Assembly: GCA_003221005.1 (NCBI GenBank) | Contig: QHTZ01000099.1 | Span: 1-64,000 of the forward strand | Reading direction: 5' to 3' | DNA length: 64,000 nucleotides | DNA from: Gemmatimonadota bacterium | GTDB taxonomy: Bacteria > Gemmatimonadota > Gemmatimonadetes > Gemmatimonadales > GWC2-71-9 | Shown here: piece after piece, positions 25,529 through 35,324 of the stretch | Layout of the letters: every line of letters starts with the position of its first letter | How positions within the stretch are numbered: the stretch's first letter is position 1 | Translations under genes and position numbers: made by a program | The notes under the pieces: generated by a model | Told to the model about the DNA's origin: nothing | The model's database searches: none | What the model saw: the letters and a program-made list of their open reading frames with translations, nothing else

Positions 25529-25645
25529 GGCGGAATCCTCCTTCGATCGAGAACCCGGAAGAAGCCCTCTCTTATACTGCGACCGCCAGCTCTTGGCTAG
25601 TCTCGAGCCTCGCCTCTCCCCGCGCCCCGCGCTAGTTTGGCGTTG

Positions 25646-28276
25646 ATGCTGGACGCCCTCGAGTCAGTGCGGGAACGGCTCGCGCCCCACTACGATGTCG
25701 TACGCGAAATCGGGGCCGGGGGCATGGCGCGCGTGTACCTGGCGCTCGAGCAGCACCCCCAGCGGCGCGTCGCGATCAAGGTGCTCGCCCCGGAGCTCGG
25801 CAGTCGGCTCCTGCGTGAGCGCTTCCTCCGTGAAGTGGACCTCTCCTCCAAGCTCAGCCATCCGCACATCGTGCCGATCTTCTCGGCCGGGGAAGCCGGC
25901 GGGCTGTTCTACTACGTCATGCCGTACGTAGAGGGGGAGTCGTTGCGGCTGCGCCTGCTGCGCGAGCGCAAGCTGGCGTTCGAGGACGCCCTTCACATCG
26001 CCCGCGACGTCGCGGACGCGCTCGCCTTCGCGCATGCGCAGGGGGTGATCCACCGCGACATCAAGCCCGAGAACATTCTGCTGTCGGGCGGCCATGCGAT
26101 CGTCGCCGATTTCGGGATCGCGCGAGCGATCAGCGCCGCGGGTGCGCCGGCGCTCACGCAGACGGGGCAGTCCGTCGGCTCCCCCGGCTATATGAGTCCC
26201 GAGCAGGCGCTGGGCGTCCAGCTGGACGCCCGCACCGACATCTACAGTCTCGGGTGCGTGCTGTTCGAAGCGCTCACGGGGGAGCCGCCGGTGCCGAGCC
26301 TCGGAGAGCGGCGCATCCGCAACTGGACGGCCCTGAAATCGTCCGACGTGCTGCGTCAGGCGGACGCCCCGGTCATGCGAGCGGTCCGGCACGCCATCTC
26401 GAGAGCGCTTTCGCCGCTCCCCGACGATCGGTTCGCCACGGCGACGGAGTTCGCCGCGGCAGTCGGGGGCACAGGGCACCGGACGAGCGTGCCGACGCGC
26501 GGAGTCTTCGCGGGGCGGCGCGGACGGCGGATCGCGCTCGCCTCGGCGGGGACGCTCGCGCTGCTCGGCGCGGCCGGGGTGCACCTGCTCCGCACCCAAG
26601 GCCCCCGGTCCAACGAGCGGCGGGTCGCGGTGGCGGTGATCGAGAACCACACCGGTGACCGCGCCCTCGACAACCTGGGGTACATGGCGGCGGATTGGGT
26701 GACGCAGGGCCTCGCCCAAACGGGGCTGGTGGAGGTCGTACCGTCCATATCGGTGATGACCTCCTCGCTCGCCCCCACGGAGCACGGGCCCGCTGCCCCA
26801 CACCTCGACGCCGCCGCGATTCGGGCGCTCGGCCGCGAGACCAGCGCCGGCACCGTGGTCTGGGGCGCGTACTACCGCCAGGGCGACAGCATCCGCTTCC
26901 AGGTCCAGATCTCCGCGGCGGAGGACGGCAAGGTCCTGCGGGCGCTCGACCCCGTCGCCGGGCCCTTGACTCAACCGCTCACCGCTGTCGAAGCCCTGCG
27001 CCAGCGTGTGATGGCCGCGCTCGCGACTCTGTTCGACTCCCGGCTCAACCGTTGGGCGACGAGCGCCAGTCAACCGCCCAACTTCCAAGCCTACCAGGAG
27101 TTCATCGGGGGCCTGGACCGGTTCGTCCAGTTCGACATGCGTGGGGCGATCGCGCACTTCGAGCGGGCGGCGGCGGTGGATACGACGTTTCGGCTCCCCC
27201 TCATCTTCGCCGCGAATGCATACATGAATCTCGGACGGTTCGCCGCGGCGGATTCCCTCGCCCACGTTGCCGAGCGGCACTCCGAGCGGCTCGCACCGCT
27301 CGACCGATTCTACCTCGCGTGGGTGCTGGCGATCTGCCGGGGTGATCGAGCTGAGGCGTTCCGGGCTTCGCGCGCGATGGTGAGTGTCGCGCCCGCGTCC
27401 GAGGCGCTCTACCTCGTCGCGGAGGACGCCATGGCGCTTAATCGTCCGCGCGAAGCGGTGAACGCCCTGACCGCGCTCGGTCCCGACCGCGGCTTCACCC
27501 GCGGCTGGTGGATATACTGGGACGACCTGACCGGCGCACTGCATATGCTGGGCGACCATCGGAGCGAGCTCAAGCAAGCGCTCGAAGGGATACGCCGGTT
27601 TCCCCACAACCTGCAGATCTTGACCACGCAGGTCCGAGCCCTCGCGGCGTTGGGCCGAACCGAAGACGTCGGACGCCTGCTCGCGGCCAGCGTGAACTTC
27701 TCCCCCGAGCTGGGTTTGACGTCGGCGGATGCGATGATGATTGCGGCCGCCGAGCTACGGGCACACGGCTACCCGGCGGCGGCAGACACGGCGCTGGGCC
27801 TGGCCCGCAACTGGCTTGCCGGCCGCTCGCCCGCGGAGTCGGAATCCGACGCGCACCGGTACTGCGTCGCCCTCGTCGCCTACGCTGCGGGACGGCTCGA
27901 CGACGCCCGGCGCGAATTCGAGCGGCTCGTGGCGCGTGGGAGCCGTTGGACCGCAGCCACGGCGGGCGACGCGCCCGACCAGATGGACTATCTCGGGTAT
28001 CTGGGCGCCATCGCCGCGCGCCAGGGAGATCGCGGACGTGCACTCCGCGTCGACAGCACGCTCGCGGGCCTGAAGCGGCCCTATCTATTCGGCCAGCACA
28101 CGATGTGGCGGGCGCGCATCCACGCGCTCCTCGGTGAGCGGGAGCGGGCGATCGCGCTGTTGTGGGAGGCCCTCGGTCAGGGGTACCCGCACTTCCACGG
28201 TCTGCATACGGACCTGGCGTTCGCGTCGCTGCGGGACTACCCGCCGTTCGAAGAGCTGGTCAAGCCGAAGCCGTAG
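25646..28276 (+). CDS. transmembrane Ser/Thr kinase with TolB-like and TPR sensor region
   Basis: This 876-residue protein has a complete Hanks kinase in its first 280 residues: GAGGMARVYLA, VAIKVLAPEL, HRDIKPEN near 136, DFGIAR and SPGYMSPEQ. One membrane span (IALASAGTLALLGAAGVHLL, about 295-315) is followed by an extracytoplasmic region that starts with a TolB/FlgO-like fold (RVAVAVIENHTGDRALDNLGYMAADW) and continues as about 450 residues of TPR-like helices. This exact architecture is typical of large kinase families in Gemmatimonadota and related phyla. ATG 25646 is preferred to the TTG at 25637. A possible -10 (TATACT, 25573-25578) lies upstream. Targets are unknown. Confidence 0.88.
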   Translation: MLDALESVRERLAPHYDVVREIGAGGMARVYLALEQHPQRRVAIKVLAPELGSRLLRERFLREVDLSSKLSHPHIVPIFSAGEAGGLFYYVMPYVEGESLRLRLLRERKLAFEDALHIARDVADALAFAHAQGVIHRDIKPENILLSGGHAIVADFGIARAISAAGAPALTQTGQSVGSPGYMSPEQALGVQLDARTDIYSLGCVLFEALTGEPPVPSLGERRIRNWTALKSSDVLRQADAPVMRAVRHAISRALSPLPDDRFATATEFAAAVGGTGHRTSVPTRGVFAGRRGRRIALASAGTLALLGAAGVHLLRTQGPRSNERRVAVAVIENHTGDRALDNLGYMAADWVTQGLAQTGLVEVVPSISVMTSSLAPTEHGPAAPHLDAAAIRALGRETSAGTVVWGAYYRQGDSIRFQVQISAAEDGKVLRALDPVAGPLTQPLTAVEALRQRVMAALATLFDSRLNRWATSASQPPNFQAYQEFIGGLDRFVQFDMRGAIAHFERAAAVDTTFRLPLIFAANAYMNLGRFAAADSLAHVAERHSERLAPLDRFYLAWVLAICRGDRAEAFRASRAMVSVAPASEALYLVAEDAMALNRPREAVNALTALGPDRGFTRGWWIYWDDLTGALHMLGDHRSELKQALEGIRRFPHNLQILTTQVRALAALGRTEDVGRLLAASVNFSPELGLTSADAMMIAAAELRAHGYPAAADTALGLARNWLAGRSPAESESDAHRYCVALVAYAAGRLDDARREFERLVARGSRWTAATAGDAPDQMDYLGYLGAIAARQGDRGRALRVDSTLAGLKRPYLFGQHTMWRARIHALLGERERAIALLWEALGQGYPHFHGLHTDLAFASLRDYPPFEELVKPKP

Positions 28277-28290
28277 CTCCCCAGGCAGTC

Positions 28291-30330
28291 CTAATCCGCC
28301 GCCTGCCGCTCGGGCGGCGGCTCCTCGTCCGCGAGCAGCCGGAACGATTTCACGGCATCGCTCAGCTTGTCGGCGGCCTCGGCGAGCCGGTTCGCGGACG
28401 CGGCGATCTCTTCAGTCGAGGCGCTCTGCTGCTCGCTCGACGCCGCGATCTCTTCGGTCGACGCGAGCAGCCCTTCGGTCCCCTGCGCCACGCTGCCGAG
28501 CCGGCTCGTGATCTCCTCCACCAGCGCCCGCACCTCGCCCGTCATTTTCGCGATCTCGCGGCTCCAGGCGTCGTTCGCGGTGGCCTCCGCCGCGACCGTG
28601 CCGAGCCCCTGCGCGGCCGTCTGGGCCGCTTCGCGCGCGGCGGCGCCGCCCTGGGCCAATGCGATGAGGCGCTCGCGCGTAGCGTGAACGCGTGCCAGCA
28701 CACCGCGCACCATGTCTGCGGTCTCGCCGGCCGCCGCGGCGGCCACCGAGGCAAGCTTTCGCACCTCGTCCGCCACCACCGCGAAGCCGCGGCCCTGCGG
28801 GCCGGCCCGCGCGGCTTCGATGGCGGCGTTGAGCGCGAGCATGTTGGTCTGCGTGGCCACCGTCTTGGCTTGGGTTACGAACTTCTGAATCTCACCCGAC
28901 GCCGTCGCGAGGGCGTCGGCCTCCTCCGCGCCTCGCGCGACCTCGTCGGCGAGCTTGGAGAGCTGAGCAGTGCTCTGATCGAGCACCTCCTTGTTCTTGC
29001 GGGCGAGCGTCGCGAGGTTGGTGTTGCGGCGCACCGAGTCTTCAGCGCCCGCGGCGAGGATGGTGAGGATTTGCAGGATCTTCGCCGTGTCGTCCGCCGC
29101 CGCACGGACCAGCTGGGCCTGCTCCGCGGCGCGGCGCGACAGATCCTGGCAGGTCGCGGACATCTCCTGGGTGGAGGCGCTCATCTGCTCGGTCGACGCC
29201 GAGATCTGCGCCGCCATCGCAGCTGCCTCGTCCGCCGCGCCCCGGATCGCCCCTACGAGGCGCCGCAGCGCAACCACCATCGAGTGAACCGAGGACAGCA
29301 GGTCTCCCACCTCGCTCGACCCGGTGCGGTGCGTCACGACGGTGACCGAGAGATCGCCACCCGCCACGCGACTCGCTACCGCCCCCGCGGCCCGCACCGG
29401 CTCGGTCACACGTTCCGTGACCCAGGTGCCCAGGCGCCACACGAGTAATAGGGCGAGGACGAGCAGCGCCGCCGCACCGAGCCAGATCGTGTGCAGGGTC
29501 GACTGCACGGCGGCGTAGGCGCGACTGGTGGGTTGTCGGAACAGCACCCACCATTTTCCCTGGTTCGCGGGCGCAGAAACCACCAGCTCCGGGCCGCGGC
29601 TCGTGCGCACGACCAGGGTCACCGGCCGCTCCTCGCGGGGGATCGCCTGCTCCTGCGCGCCCGGCTCCGGCTGAGCCCGGTTGGGCGTCGCGATCACGTG
29701 GCCCATGTCGTCCACCAGCTCGAGGTAGGCGCCGTCACCCAGATCTGAGGTGGCGAGGAGCTGGCCCAGGCGGTCGAGCGCGACCCCCGCGCGCAGCACG
29801 CCTGCGGGGCGGGCCGCACCGGGCGCGCGCACCGCCACCGCGTACTCGACCGCCGAGCCGGACCGCGACGAATCCCCGGGACTGTAGCCCTCGAACGCCC
29901 CGTCGCGCAGCGCCGCCTGCCACCAGACTTCCTGCTGATAGGTGCCGAGCCCCAGCCTGCCGGTCGACGCGACGACGCCGACGCCGTGGCTATTCGTGAG
30001 CACGAGCTCCGCGATGTCGGAGCGCTGCGGATAGTCCCGGAGGAAGACGGCGAGCTGCGGGTCAGCGCTCGCGGCATCGCGGGCCGCCGTGACGACGAGC
30101 GGCGAGCGCGCCAGCACGTCCACCTCGTGACGGCGCTCGCGCATGTAGCTCGACGCCAGCGTGGCGACGCGTGTGGCGATTTCGCGTCCCCGCGCGTTCG
30201 CCAGGCGCTCGAGGGTGCCGCGCGCGTTCTGGCCGCCCACCAGGGCGACGCCGACCGCGAGCGACACGGCGGCTGCCACTCCCGCGAGGAGCAGGCTCGA
30301 CCGCAGACGCTGGTGCGACGACGTCGCCAT
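28291..30330 (-). CDS. methyl-accepting chemotaxis protein
   Basis: The 679-residue receptor has an N-terminal span ([20 protein letters not shown]), a periplasmic Cache-like sensor of about 250 residues ([19 protein letters not shown] and [15 protein letters not shown] are typical), a second span ([18 protein letters not shown]), a HAMP domain ([23 protein letters not shown]) and a long coiled-coil signalling domain. The hairpin tip is canonical ([16 protein letters not shown], then [15 protein letters not shown]), so it should couple to CheA/CheW. Ala-, Glu- and Gln-rich heptads flank the tip. No che or flagellar gene is in the window. It converges with the kinase gene, 14 bases apart. The sensed ligand is unknown. 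Confidence 0.9.
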   Translation of the reverse strand: MATSSHQRLRSSLLLAGVAAAVSLAVGVALVGGQNARGTLERLANARGREIATRVATLASSYMRERRHEVDVLARSPLVVTAARDAASADPQLAVFLRDYPQRSDIAELVLTNSHGVGVVASTGRLGLGTYQQEVWWQAALRDGAFEGYSPGDSSRSGSAVEYAVAVRAPGAARPAGVLRAGVALDRLGQLLATSDLGDGAYLELVDDMGHVIATPNRAQPEPGAQEQAIPREERPVTLVVRTSRGPELVVSAPANQGKWWVLFRQPTSRAYAAVQSTLHTIWLGAAALLVLALLLVWRLGTWVTERVTEPVRAAGAVASRVAGGDLSVTVVTHRTGSSEVGDLLSSVHSMVVALRRLVGAIRGAADEAAAMAAQISASTEQMSASTQEMSATCQDLSRRAAEQAQLVRAAADDTAKILQILTILAAGAEDSVRRNTNLATLARKNKEVLDQSTAQLSKLADEVARGAEEADALATASGEIQKFVTQAKTVATQTNMLALNAAIEAARAGPQGRGFAVVADEVRKLASVAAAAAGETADMVRGVLARVHATRERLIALAQGGAAAREAAQTAAQGLGTVAAEATANDAWSREIAKMTGEVRALVEEITSRLGSVAQGTEGLLASTEEIAASSEQQSASTEEIAASANRLAEAADKLSDAVKSFRLLADEEPPPERQAAD

Positions 30331-30398
30331 GTGGGGTTGGAGGGGCTAAGGTAGGGATGGTTACACACCGGGGCAAGTCCGTTTAATTTCAGGCACTT

Positions 30399-32813
30399 AT
30401 GGGAAGCATCCCGACCTACGACCCCGCCGCCGTCGAGGCCGCGTGGCAAGAGCGCTGGGCCCAAAACCACACCAACGAGCCCGACCTCGACCACCCGTCA
30501 CGGCCATTCTACAACCTCATGATGTTCCCGTACCCGTCGGCCGAGGGGCTGCACGTTGGGAATATGTTCGCGTTTACGGGCGCCGACATTTATGGGCGGT
30601 TCCAGCGGCTCCATGGTCACGACGTGTTCGAGCCGATCGGGTTCGACGCGTTCGGGATCCACTCCGAGAACTACGCGCTGAGCATCGGGGCGCACCCGGC
30701 GCGGCTAATTCCTGAGAACATCGAGACGTTCCGCCGCCAGCTCAAGCGCTTCGGCGCCATGTTCGACTGGCGGCAGGAGCTCTCCACGATTGACCCGCGC
30801 TACTACAAGTGGACCCAGTGGATCTTCCTCCAGCTCTTCAACGCCGGACTCGCCTTCCGCAAGAGGGCGGCGGTGAACTGGTGCCCCGTGTGCAAGACGG
30901 TGCTCGCGAACGAGCAGGTGATCAACGGCTACTGCGAGCGACATCCGGACGTGAAGGTCGAGCAGCGGTTCCTCGAGCAATGGTTCTTCGCCATCACGCG
31001 CTACGCCGAGCGGCTGCTCGGGAATCTGGACCGGCTCGACTGGCCGGAGAGCACGATCGCGATGCAGCGGAACTGGATCGGGCGAAGCGAGGGTGCGGAG
31101 CTCGTGTTCGAGACGCCCGCCGGCCAGAAGATCACCGTGTTCACCACCCGGCCCGACACCGTGTTCGGGGCGACCTACTTGGTGCTGGCCCCGGAGCATC
31201 CGCTGGTCGATGCGCTCACCGCCGTCGAGCAGCAGCCGGCGGTGCGCGCGTACCAGCGCGAGGTCGCGGCCAAGGACATCGTCTCGCGCAAGGTGGGGGA
31301 CAAGACGAAGACCGGGGTGTTCCTCGGCTCGTACGCCCGCAATCCGGCCACGGGCGAGGCGATCCCGATCTGGATCGCGGACTACGTCCTGATGGAGTAC
31401 GGGACCGGCGCGATCATGGCCGTCCCCGCGCACGACGGGCGGGACTTCGAGTTCGCGACCCAGTTCCGCCTCCCGATCGTGCAGGTGGTGCGGCGAGACG
31501 GGGAGGCGCTCCCCTTCGAATCGCTGGACGGCGTTCTCACGGCTTCCGGGCCGTTCGACGGGCTCCCCGCGGCCGAGGGCGGGAAGCGGATCGTCGCTTG
31601 GCTCGCCGGGCGGGGGCTGGGCACGCCGCGCGTGCAGTACCGGCTGCACGACTGGTGCATCTCGCGGCAGCGCTACTGGGGGCCGCCGATCCCGATCATC
31701 CACTGCGAGCGGTGCGGGCCCGTCGGGGTGCCGGAGCGGGATCTCCCGGTCGAGCTCCCCCTGATCGAGGACTTCCGCCCCGACGACACGGGCGTGAGCC
31801 CGCTGGCGCGCCACCGCGAGTGGTACTTCGTGAAGTGCCCCAAGTGCGGCGCCGCAGGGCGGCGCGAGACCGACGTCTCGGACACGTTCCTTGACTCGGC
31901 GTGGTACTTCCTCCGCTACCCCTCCACCGACGAGGACGGCCGGCCGTGGGATCCGCGCCGCACTAAGACGTGGCTTCCCGTGAGTACCTACATCGGGGGC
32001 AACGAGCACGCGGTGCTGCATCTCTTGTATTCGCGGTTCATCACGATGGTGCTGCGGGACCTCGGGCACCTTGAGTTCGAGGAGCCGTTCCCCAAGCTGC
32101 GCGCCCACGGGCTCATCATCAAGGACGGCGCGAAGATGTCCAAGTCGCGCGGCAACGTGGTGATCCCGGACGCCTACATCCAGAAGTGGGGCGCCGACGC
32201 CTTCCGCATGTATCTCATGTTTCTAGGGCCTTTCCAGGAAGGCGGCGACTTCCGGGACGAGGGGATTACGGGCGTCCGTCGCTTCCTGGACAAGGTGTGG
32301 ACACTCGTGTACGACGCGGCCGGCGCGCCGCCGCAGCCCGTCCCGCTCCCGCCGGCCGTGGATCGCAAGCTGCACCAAACCATCCACAAGGTCACCGTGG
32401 ACACGGAGCGGCTTGACTACAATACCGCCATCGCCGCGATGATGGAGTACGTCAACGAATTGCGGAATGCGGAATGCGGAATGCGGAATGCCGTGGAGCC
32501 GCTAGTAGTGATGCTCGCTCCGTACGCGCCGCACGTGGCGGAAGAGCTGTGGCAACGGCTCGGACACGACACTTCGGTGTTCGACGCCGACTGGCCCGCC
32601 TACGACGCGCGGCTCGCGGCGTCGGGGGACGTCGAGATCGCGGTGCAAGTGAACGGCAAGGTGCGTGCGCGACTCACCGTTGCCCGGGGCCTCGACGAAG
32701 CCCAGGTCCGGGCGATCGCCCTGAAAGACGACACCGTGCGCAAGTTCGTGGATGGGAAAGCGGTGAAGAAGACGATCTACGTGCAGGATCGGCTGCTGAA
32801 TCTCGTGGTGTAA
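30399..32813 (+). CDS. leuS: leucyl-tRNA synthetase
   Basis: LeuRS charges tRNA-Leu. The 804-residue protein shows the class I motifs: FPYPSAEGLHVGN (HIGH equivalent) at about 45, the two zinc-type CxxC pairs around residues 165 and 445-485, the editing domain between them (TTRPDTVFGATYLVLAPEH, GTGAIMAVPAHDGRDFEFA), and KMSKSRGNVV at about 578. The C-terminal anticodon-binding helices and the last VNGKVRARL block are intact. An in-frame array of four GCGGAAT heptamers (32462-32489) replaces the usual linker near residue 690 before PLVVMLAPYAPHVAEELW. The overall length is slightly short for bacteria but complete. A weak TTTAAT -10 lies at 30382, only 11 bases before the start codon. Confidence 0.97.
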   Translation: MGSIPTYDPAAVEAAWQERWAQNHTNEPDLDHPSRPFYNLMMFPYPSAEGLHVGNMFAFTGADIYGRFQRLHGHDVFEPIGFDAFGIHSENYALSIGAHPARLIPENIETFRRQLKRFGAMFDWRQELSTIDPRYYKWTQWIFLQLFNAGLAFRKRAAVNWCPVCKTVLANEQVINGYCERHPDVKVEQRFLEQWFFAITRYAERLLGNLDRLDWPESTIAMQRNWIGRSEGAELVFETPAGQKITVFTTRPDTVFGATYLVLAPEHPLVDALTAVEQQPAVRAYQREVAAKDIVSRKVGDKTKTGVFLGSYARNPATGEAIPIWIADYVLMEYGTGAIMAVPAHDGRDFEFATQFRLPIVQVVRRDGEALPFESLDGVLTASGPFDGLPAAEGGKRIVAWLAGRGLGTPRVQYRLHDWCISRQRYWGPPIPIIHCERCGPVGVPERDLPVELPLIEDFRPDDTGVSPLARHREWYFVKCPKCGAAGRRETDVSDTFLDSAWYFLRYPSTDEDGRPWDPRRTKTWLPVSTYIGGNEHAVLHLLYSRFITMVLRDLGHLEFEEPFPKLRAHGLIIKDGAKMSKSRGNVVIPDAYIQKWGADAFRMYLMFLGPFQEGGDFRDEGITGVRRFLDKVWTLVYDAAGAPPQPVPLPPAVDRKLHQTIHKVTVDTERLDYNTAIAAMMEYVNELRNAECGMRNAVEPLVVMLAPYAPHVAEELWQRLGHDTSVFDADWPAYDARLAASGDVEIAVQVNGKVRARLTVARGLDEAQVRAIALKDDTVRKFVDGKAVKKTIYVQDRLLNLVV
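32462..32489 (+). repeat. heptamer array (GCGGAAT)4 inside leuS
   Basis: Four perfect, head-to-tail copies of GCGGAAT (28 bp) lie within the anticodon-binding domain of leuS and encode the linker RNAECGMRNA. A 28-bp four-copy array differing by one base per unit (GCGGGAT) is found at 41767-41794. Confidence 0.9.
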
Positions 32814-32891
32814 CGAGGGACGGGGGACGAGGGACGTGTAGATCCGCTGCCACTCGTCCCCCGTCCCCCGTCCCCCGTCCCGCGTCCCTCC
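32814..32891. repeat. inverted heptamer tracts between convergent leuS and the VIT1-type gene
   Basis: The gap holds GAGGGAC/GGGGGAC heptamers on the left (32815-32836) and their complement, GTCCCCC-type units, on the right (32855-32890), separated by about 18 bases. The arms can form a long imperfect hairpin that touches both stop codons, so it may serve as a bidirectional terminator for leuS and the gene at 32891. The same heptamer occurs inside the peptidase gene at 54509. Confidence 0.75.
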
Positions 32892-34042
32892 TAGAACACC
32901 TTCGCGACCATCTCCCCGACAAAGTACCCTACGCCCGCCACTCCGAGTCCCACGACGAACATGTCAGTCCCGCTTCGGATCACCCCCCGGCCGGTGAACA
33001 GGCTGCGCGCCGCGCCGACCAGGAAGTGCGACAGCATGGCGATCGTGAACGCCGTCCACGCCGCTGCGCGGGCCGGCAGCACCAGGAACGGTGCGACGGG
33101 GATCAACGCACCGACGGCGGTCGCGGCGCCCGTGAGCCACCCTTCCTTGAACGGCGTCGCGTGCGCCTCGCCGATCTTCAGCTCCTCGCGCACCTGCTCC
33201 CCCAGCGCGCGCTGCGGGTCCTGCATGACCTCCGAGGCCATGCGGTGCGCCGTACGGGGATCGACGCCCTTGGCCTGGTAGAGCAGCATGAGCTCCTCCT
33301 GCTCCACGTCGGGCATCAGTCGGATCTCTTCCTTCTCCATCGCGATCTCGTGCGCGTACACCTCGAGCTCGCTCTTCGCCGCGAGGTACCCGGAGGCACC
33401 CATCGAGAGCGCGTCCGCGATCATCCCAGCGAGCCCGGACACGAGCACCACGTGCGGCGCCACGTCCGCCCCGATCACACCTGCGACGAGTCCGAAGTTG
33501 GCCGTCAGCCCGTCGTTGAACCCGTACACCACGTTGCGCAGGAAGCCGCCCGACTCGGTCCGGTGCCACGGCTCGGAGCTGCGCCCGGCGAGACTCGCCA
33601 GCGTCTCGGCGTGCTCGGCCGACTCGCGGGCGAGGGTGAGCGACACCTGCCGCGCGTCCGCCGCCCGCGACGCCGCGTGCAGGTCCATGTAGCCCTTCAC
33701 CTCGCGTCCCTCTTCCCGCAGCAACAGCGGCAGCAAGTAGCGCGGCCCGAAGCGTCGCCCCAGCCACGCCAGTATCCGCGCCTTGAAGGACGGCGGCGGG
33801 TCGGTCGCCACCGGTCGGCCGTTGTTAGAGAGCAGCTTGGCCCAGAGCTCGGTGTGTCGCCGCTCCCCGTCGGCGAGCTGCCGGTAGATTTCCTGCTTGC
33901 CCGGGTCGGGCTCTTGAGCCGCAAGCTCCCCATAGAGGTAGGCGGCGTCGGATTCGTCTTGCCAGTGGTGCAGCCATTCGTGTAGGCTGTGCCGATCTGG
34001 CGCTAGGCGTGGGGCGGGGGCGGGGGCGCGGGCCGTCATCAT
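32891..34042 (-). CDS. ferritin-like/VIT1 fusion membrane protein, probable iron (or manganese) exporter
   Basis: The 383-residue protein joins an N-terminal rubrerythrin/ferritin-like helix bundle (residues 20-150; diiron-type residues in LYGELAAQEP, GERRHTELW and ESAEHAETL) to a VIT1/CCC1 membrane domain (FVVYGFNDGLTANFGLVAGVIGA written as NVVYGFNDGLTANFGL, then ALSMGASGYLAAKSE and four to five spans). This is the MbfA layout: membrane-bound ferritin that exports iron and protects against peroxide in alphaproteobacteria. The cytosolic insertion with many Glu residues (AMEKEEIRLMPDVEQEE) matches the metal-binding domain of VIT1 proteins. The start at 34042 (or 34039, adjacent ATGs) lies right at the predicted transcription start, so the mRNA may be leaderless. 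Confidence 0.85.
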   Translation of the reverse strand: MMTARAPAPAPRLAPDRHSLHEWLHHWQDESDAAYLYGELAAQEPDPGKQEIYRQLADGERRHTELWAKLLSNNGRPVATDPPPSFKARILAWLGRRFGPRYLLPLLLREEGREVKGYMDLHAASRAADARQVSLTLARESAEHAETLASLAGRSSEPWHRTESGGFLRNVVYGFNDGLTANFGLVAGVIGADVAPHVVLVSGLAGMIADALSMGASGYLAAKSELEVYAHEIAMEKEEIRLMPDVEQEELMLLYQAKGVDPRTAHRMASEVMQDPQRALGEQVREELKIGEAHATPFKEGWLTGAATAVGALIPVAPFLVLPARAAAWTAFTIAMLSHFLVGAARSLFTGRGVIRSGTDMFVVGLGVAGVGYFVGEMVAKVF

Positions 34043-34046
34043 CTAG

Positions 34047-34074
34047 AAGATAGTCGCAACTTGCAGGATGGCAA
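34047..34074 (-). promoter_or_regulatory. promoter of the ferritin-like/VIT1 gene
   Basis: Minus-strand TTGCCA (34074-34069), 16-base spacer and TATCTT (34052-34047) form a good sigma-70 match. The expected start near 34040 coincides with the ATG codons at 34042/34039. Confidence 0.5.
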
Positions 34075-34161
34075 TAGGTTAGACGATGTCACTGGATGCG
34101 GTCGTCCGCGCGTACTTGAGCGCGACGGCTTACGTCGTTCACGCATCTTAGCTTGCAGGAG

Positions 34162-34701
34162 ATGACGATCTCACTCGCCGTTTCGGACGTTCTGATCGCC
34201 CGAGCCAAATCCGGGGACGTGGAGGCTCTCGAGGCGCTGTACCGCGCCTTCGAGACGCCCGTCTACAACCTGGCGCGCCGCATCCTGCGGAGCCCCGAGG
34301 ACGCGGAGGACGTGCTCCAGGAGACGTTTCTCGAAGTCGTGCGGAGCATTCGCTCGTTCCGGGGCGAGGGGCACCTGTGGAGCTGGATCCGCCAGATCGC
34401 GTCCTCGAAAGCGCTGATGCGCATCCGGCGACATCAAGTTCGGGCGGAGGAAGCGTTCGACGAGGAAGCGACCGCCGGTTCGCCTCCCGTAGGCGTGCCC
34501 GCGCGCGTGGACCTCGAGCGGGCGTTTGAGCGGCTGAGCGAGACGTCGCGCGCGGTGGTGTGGTTTCACGACGTCGAAGGGTATACGCACGAGGAGATTG
34601 CGGAGATGATGGGCAAGACGGTGAGTTTTTCGAAGTCGCAGCTGGCGCGGGCCCACGCGCGGCTGCGGCGCATGTTGGAAGGGGAAGGGGCGACCCGATG
34701 A
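34162..34701 (+). CDS. ECF-type RNA polymerase sigma factor
   Basis: This 179-residue sigma-70 family protein has region 2 (GDVEALEALYRAFETPVYNLARRIL, then DAEDVLQETFLEV and the -10-binding FRGEGHLWSWIRQIA) and region 4 (LSETSRAVVWFHDVEGYTHEEIAEMMGKTVSFSKSQLARAHARLR) with a normal short linker. The region-4 recognition helix carries VSFSKSQLARA in place of the usual SPGTVKSRLHRAR, with small changes. Start choice is uncertain: ATG 34162 directly abuts AGGAG, while TTG 34153 would have no ribosome site. Its stop overlaps the start of the next gene, a zinc anti-sigma factor, which is the normal arrangement for control by sequestration. Confidence 0.9.
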   Translation: MTISLAVSDVLIARAKSGDVEALEALYRAFETPVYNLARRILRSPEDAEDVLQETFLEVVRSIRSFRGEGHLWSWIRQIASSKALMRIRRHQVRAEEAFDEEATAGSPPVGVPARVDLERAFERLSETSRAVVWFHDVEGYTHEEIAEMMGKTVSFSKSQLARAHARLRRMLEGEGATR

Positions 34702-35285
34702 TGCACTGCACAATTGAGGAGCTGCTCGCCCTGCGGGCGAACGAAGGATCCGTGTGGGCGCGGCAGCATCTGGAAGCCTGTCCCGCGTGCCGCGCGGAGC
34801 TCGAGGCGCTGTACCAGCGCGTGGCGCAGCTCAAAGCGCTGCCGGTACTGGGGCCCGCCCGGGACCGCTGGCCGGTGATCCGCGACCATCTCGCGGCGCA
34901 GCAGCTGCGCCGCCGCCGGCGCTGGACCGCCTGGGGCCTCGCGGCAGCGGCGGCCGTGATCGGGGTGATCGTGTTGCGCCCCTTCGGGGGCGAGCAAGCG
35001 TACGGGGACGAGCTGGCGCAGGCCAAGCGACAGTCGGCCTCGCTCGAGGCGCAGCTGCAGCGCTACGACCCCGATTCGCGGGTGGAGACCGGTCGCGCGG
35101 CCGCGCTCGCCGCCGAGCTCGAGGACCGGATCGCGGCGGTGGACGCGGAGCTGGCGCGGTTGAATGTCGGCGCGCCGGCTGACCGGGGCGATCGTGACCT
35201 GGTGAAGCTATGGCAGGACCGCGTGGGCCTGATGCAGCAGCTCATGGAAGTCCACGTCACGCGCGCGTCCTACGTCGGGTTGTAG
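34698..35285 (+). CDS. zinc-binding anti-sigma factor, membrane anchored
   Basis: The 195-residue product overlaps the sigma gene by four bases (ATGA). Its N-terminal 45 residues hold the ZAS motif HxxxCxxC in RQHLEACPACRAEL, which binds zinc and the sigma factor. A single membrane span follows (TAWGLAAAAAVIGVIVLRPF, about 74-93), then a periplasmic coiled coil (DELAQAKRQSASLEAQLQRY, LAAELEDRIAAVDAELARL) that probably senses envelope conditions. It should hold the partner sigma factor inactive at the membrane. The PDZ-domain protein encoded 40 bases downstream could be part of the signal-transducing proteolysis or of the regulon. Confidence 0.85.
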   Translation: MMHCTIEELLALRANEGSVWARQHLEACPACRAELEALYQRVAQLKALPVLGPARDRWPVIRDHLAAQQLRRRRRWTAWGLAAAAAVIGVIVLRPFGGEQAYGDELAQAKRQSASLEAQLQRYDPDSRVETGRAAALAAELEDRIAAVDAELARLNVGAPADRGDRDLVKLWQDRVGLMQQLMEVHVTRASYVGL

Positions 35286-35324
35286 CGGGCCGTCGTGGAG
35301 ATCATTCGGAAGGGTAGGAACTAC

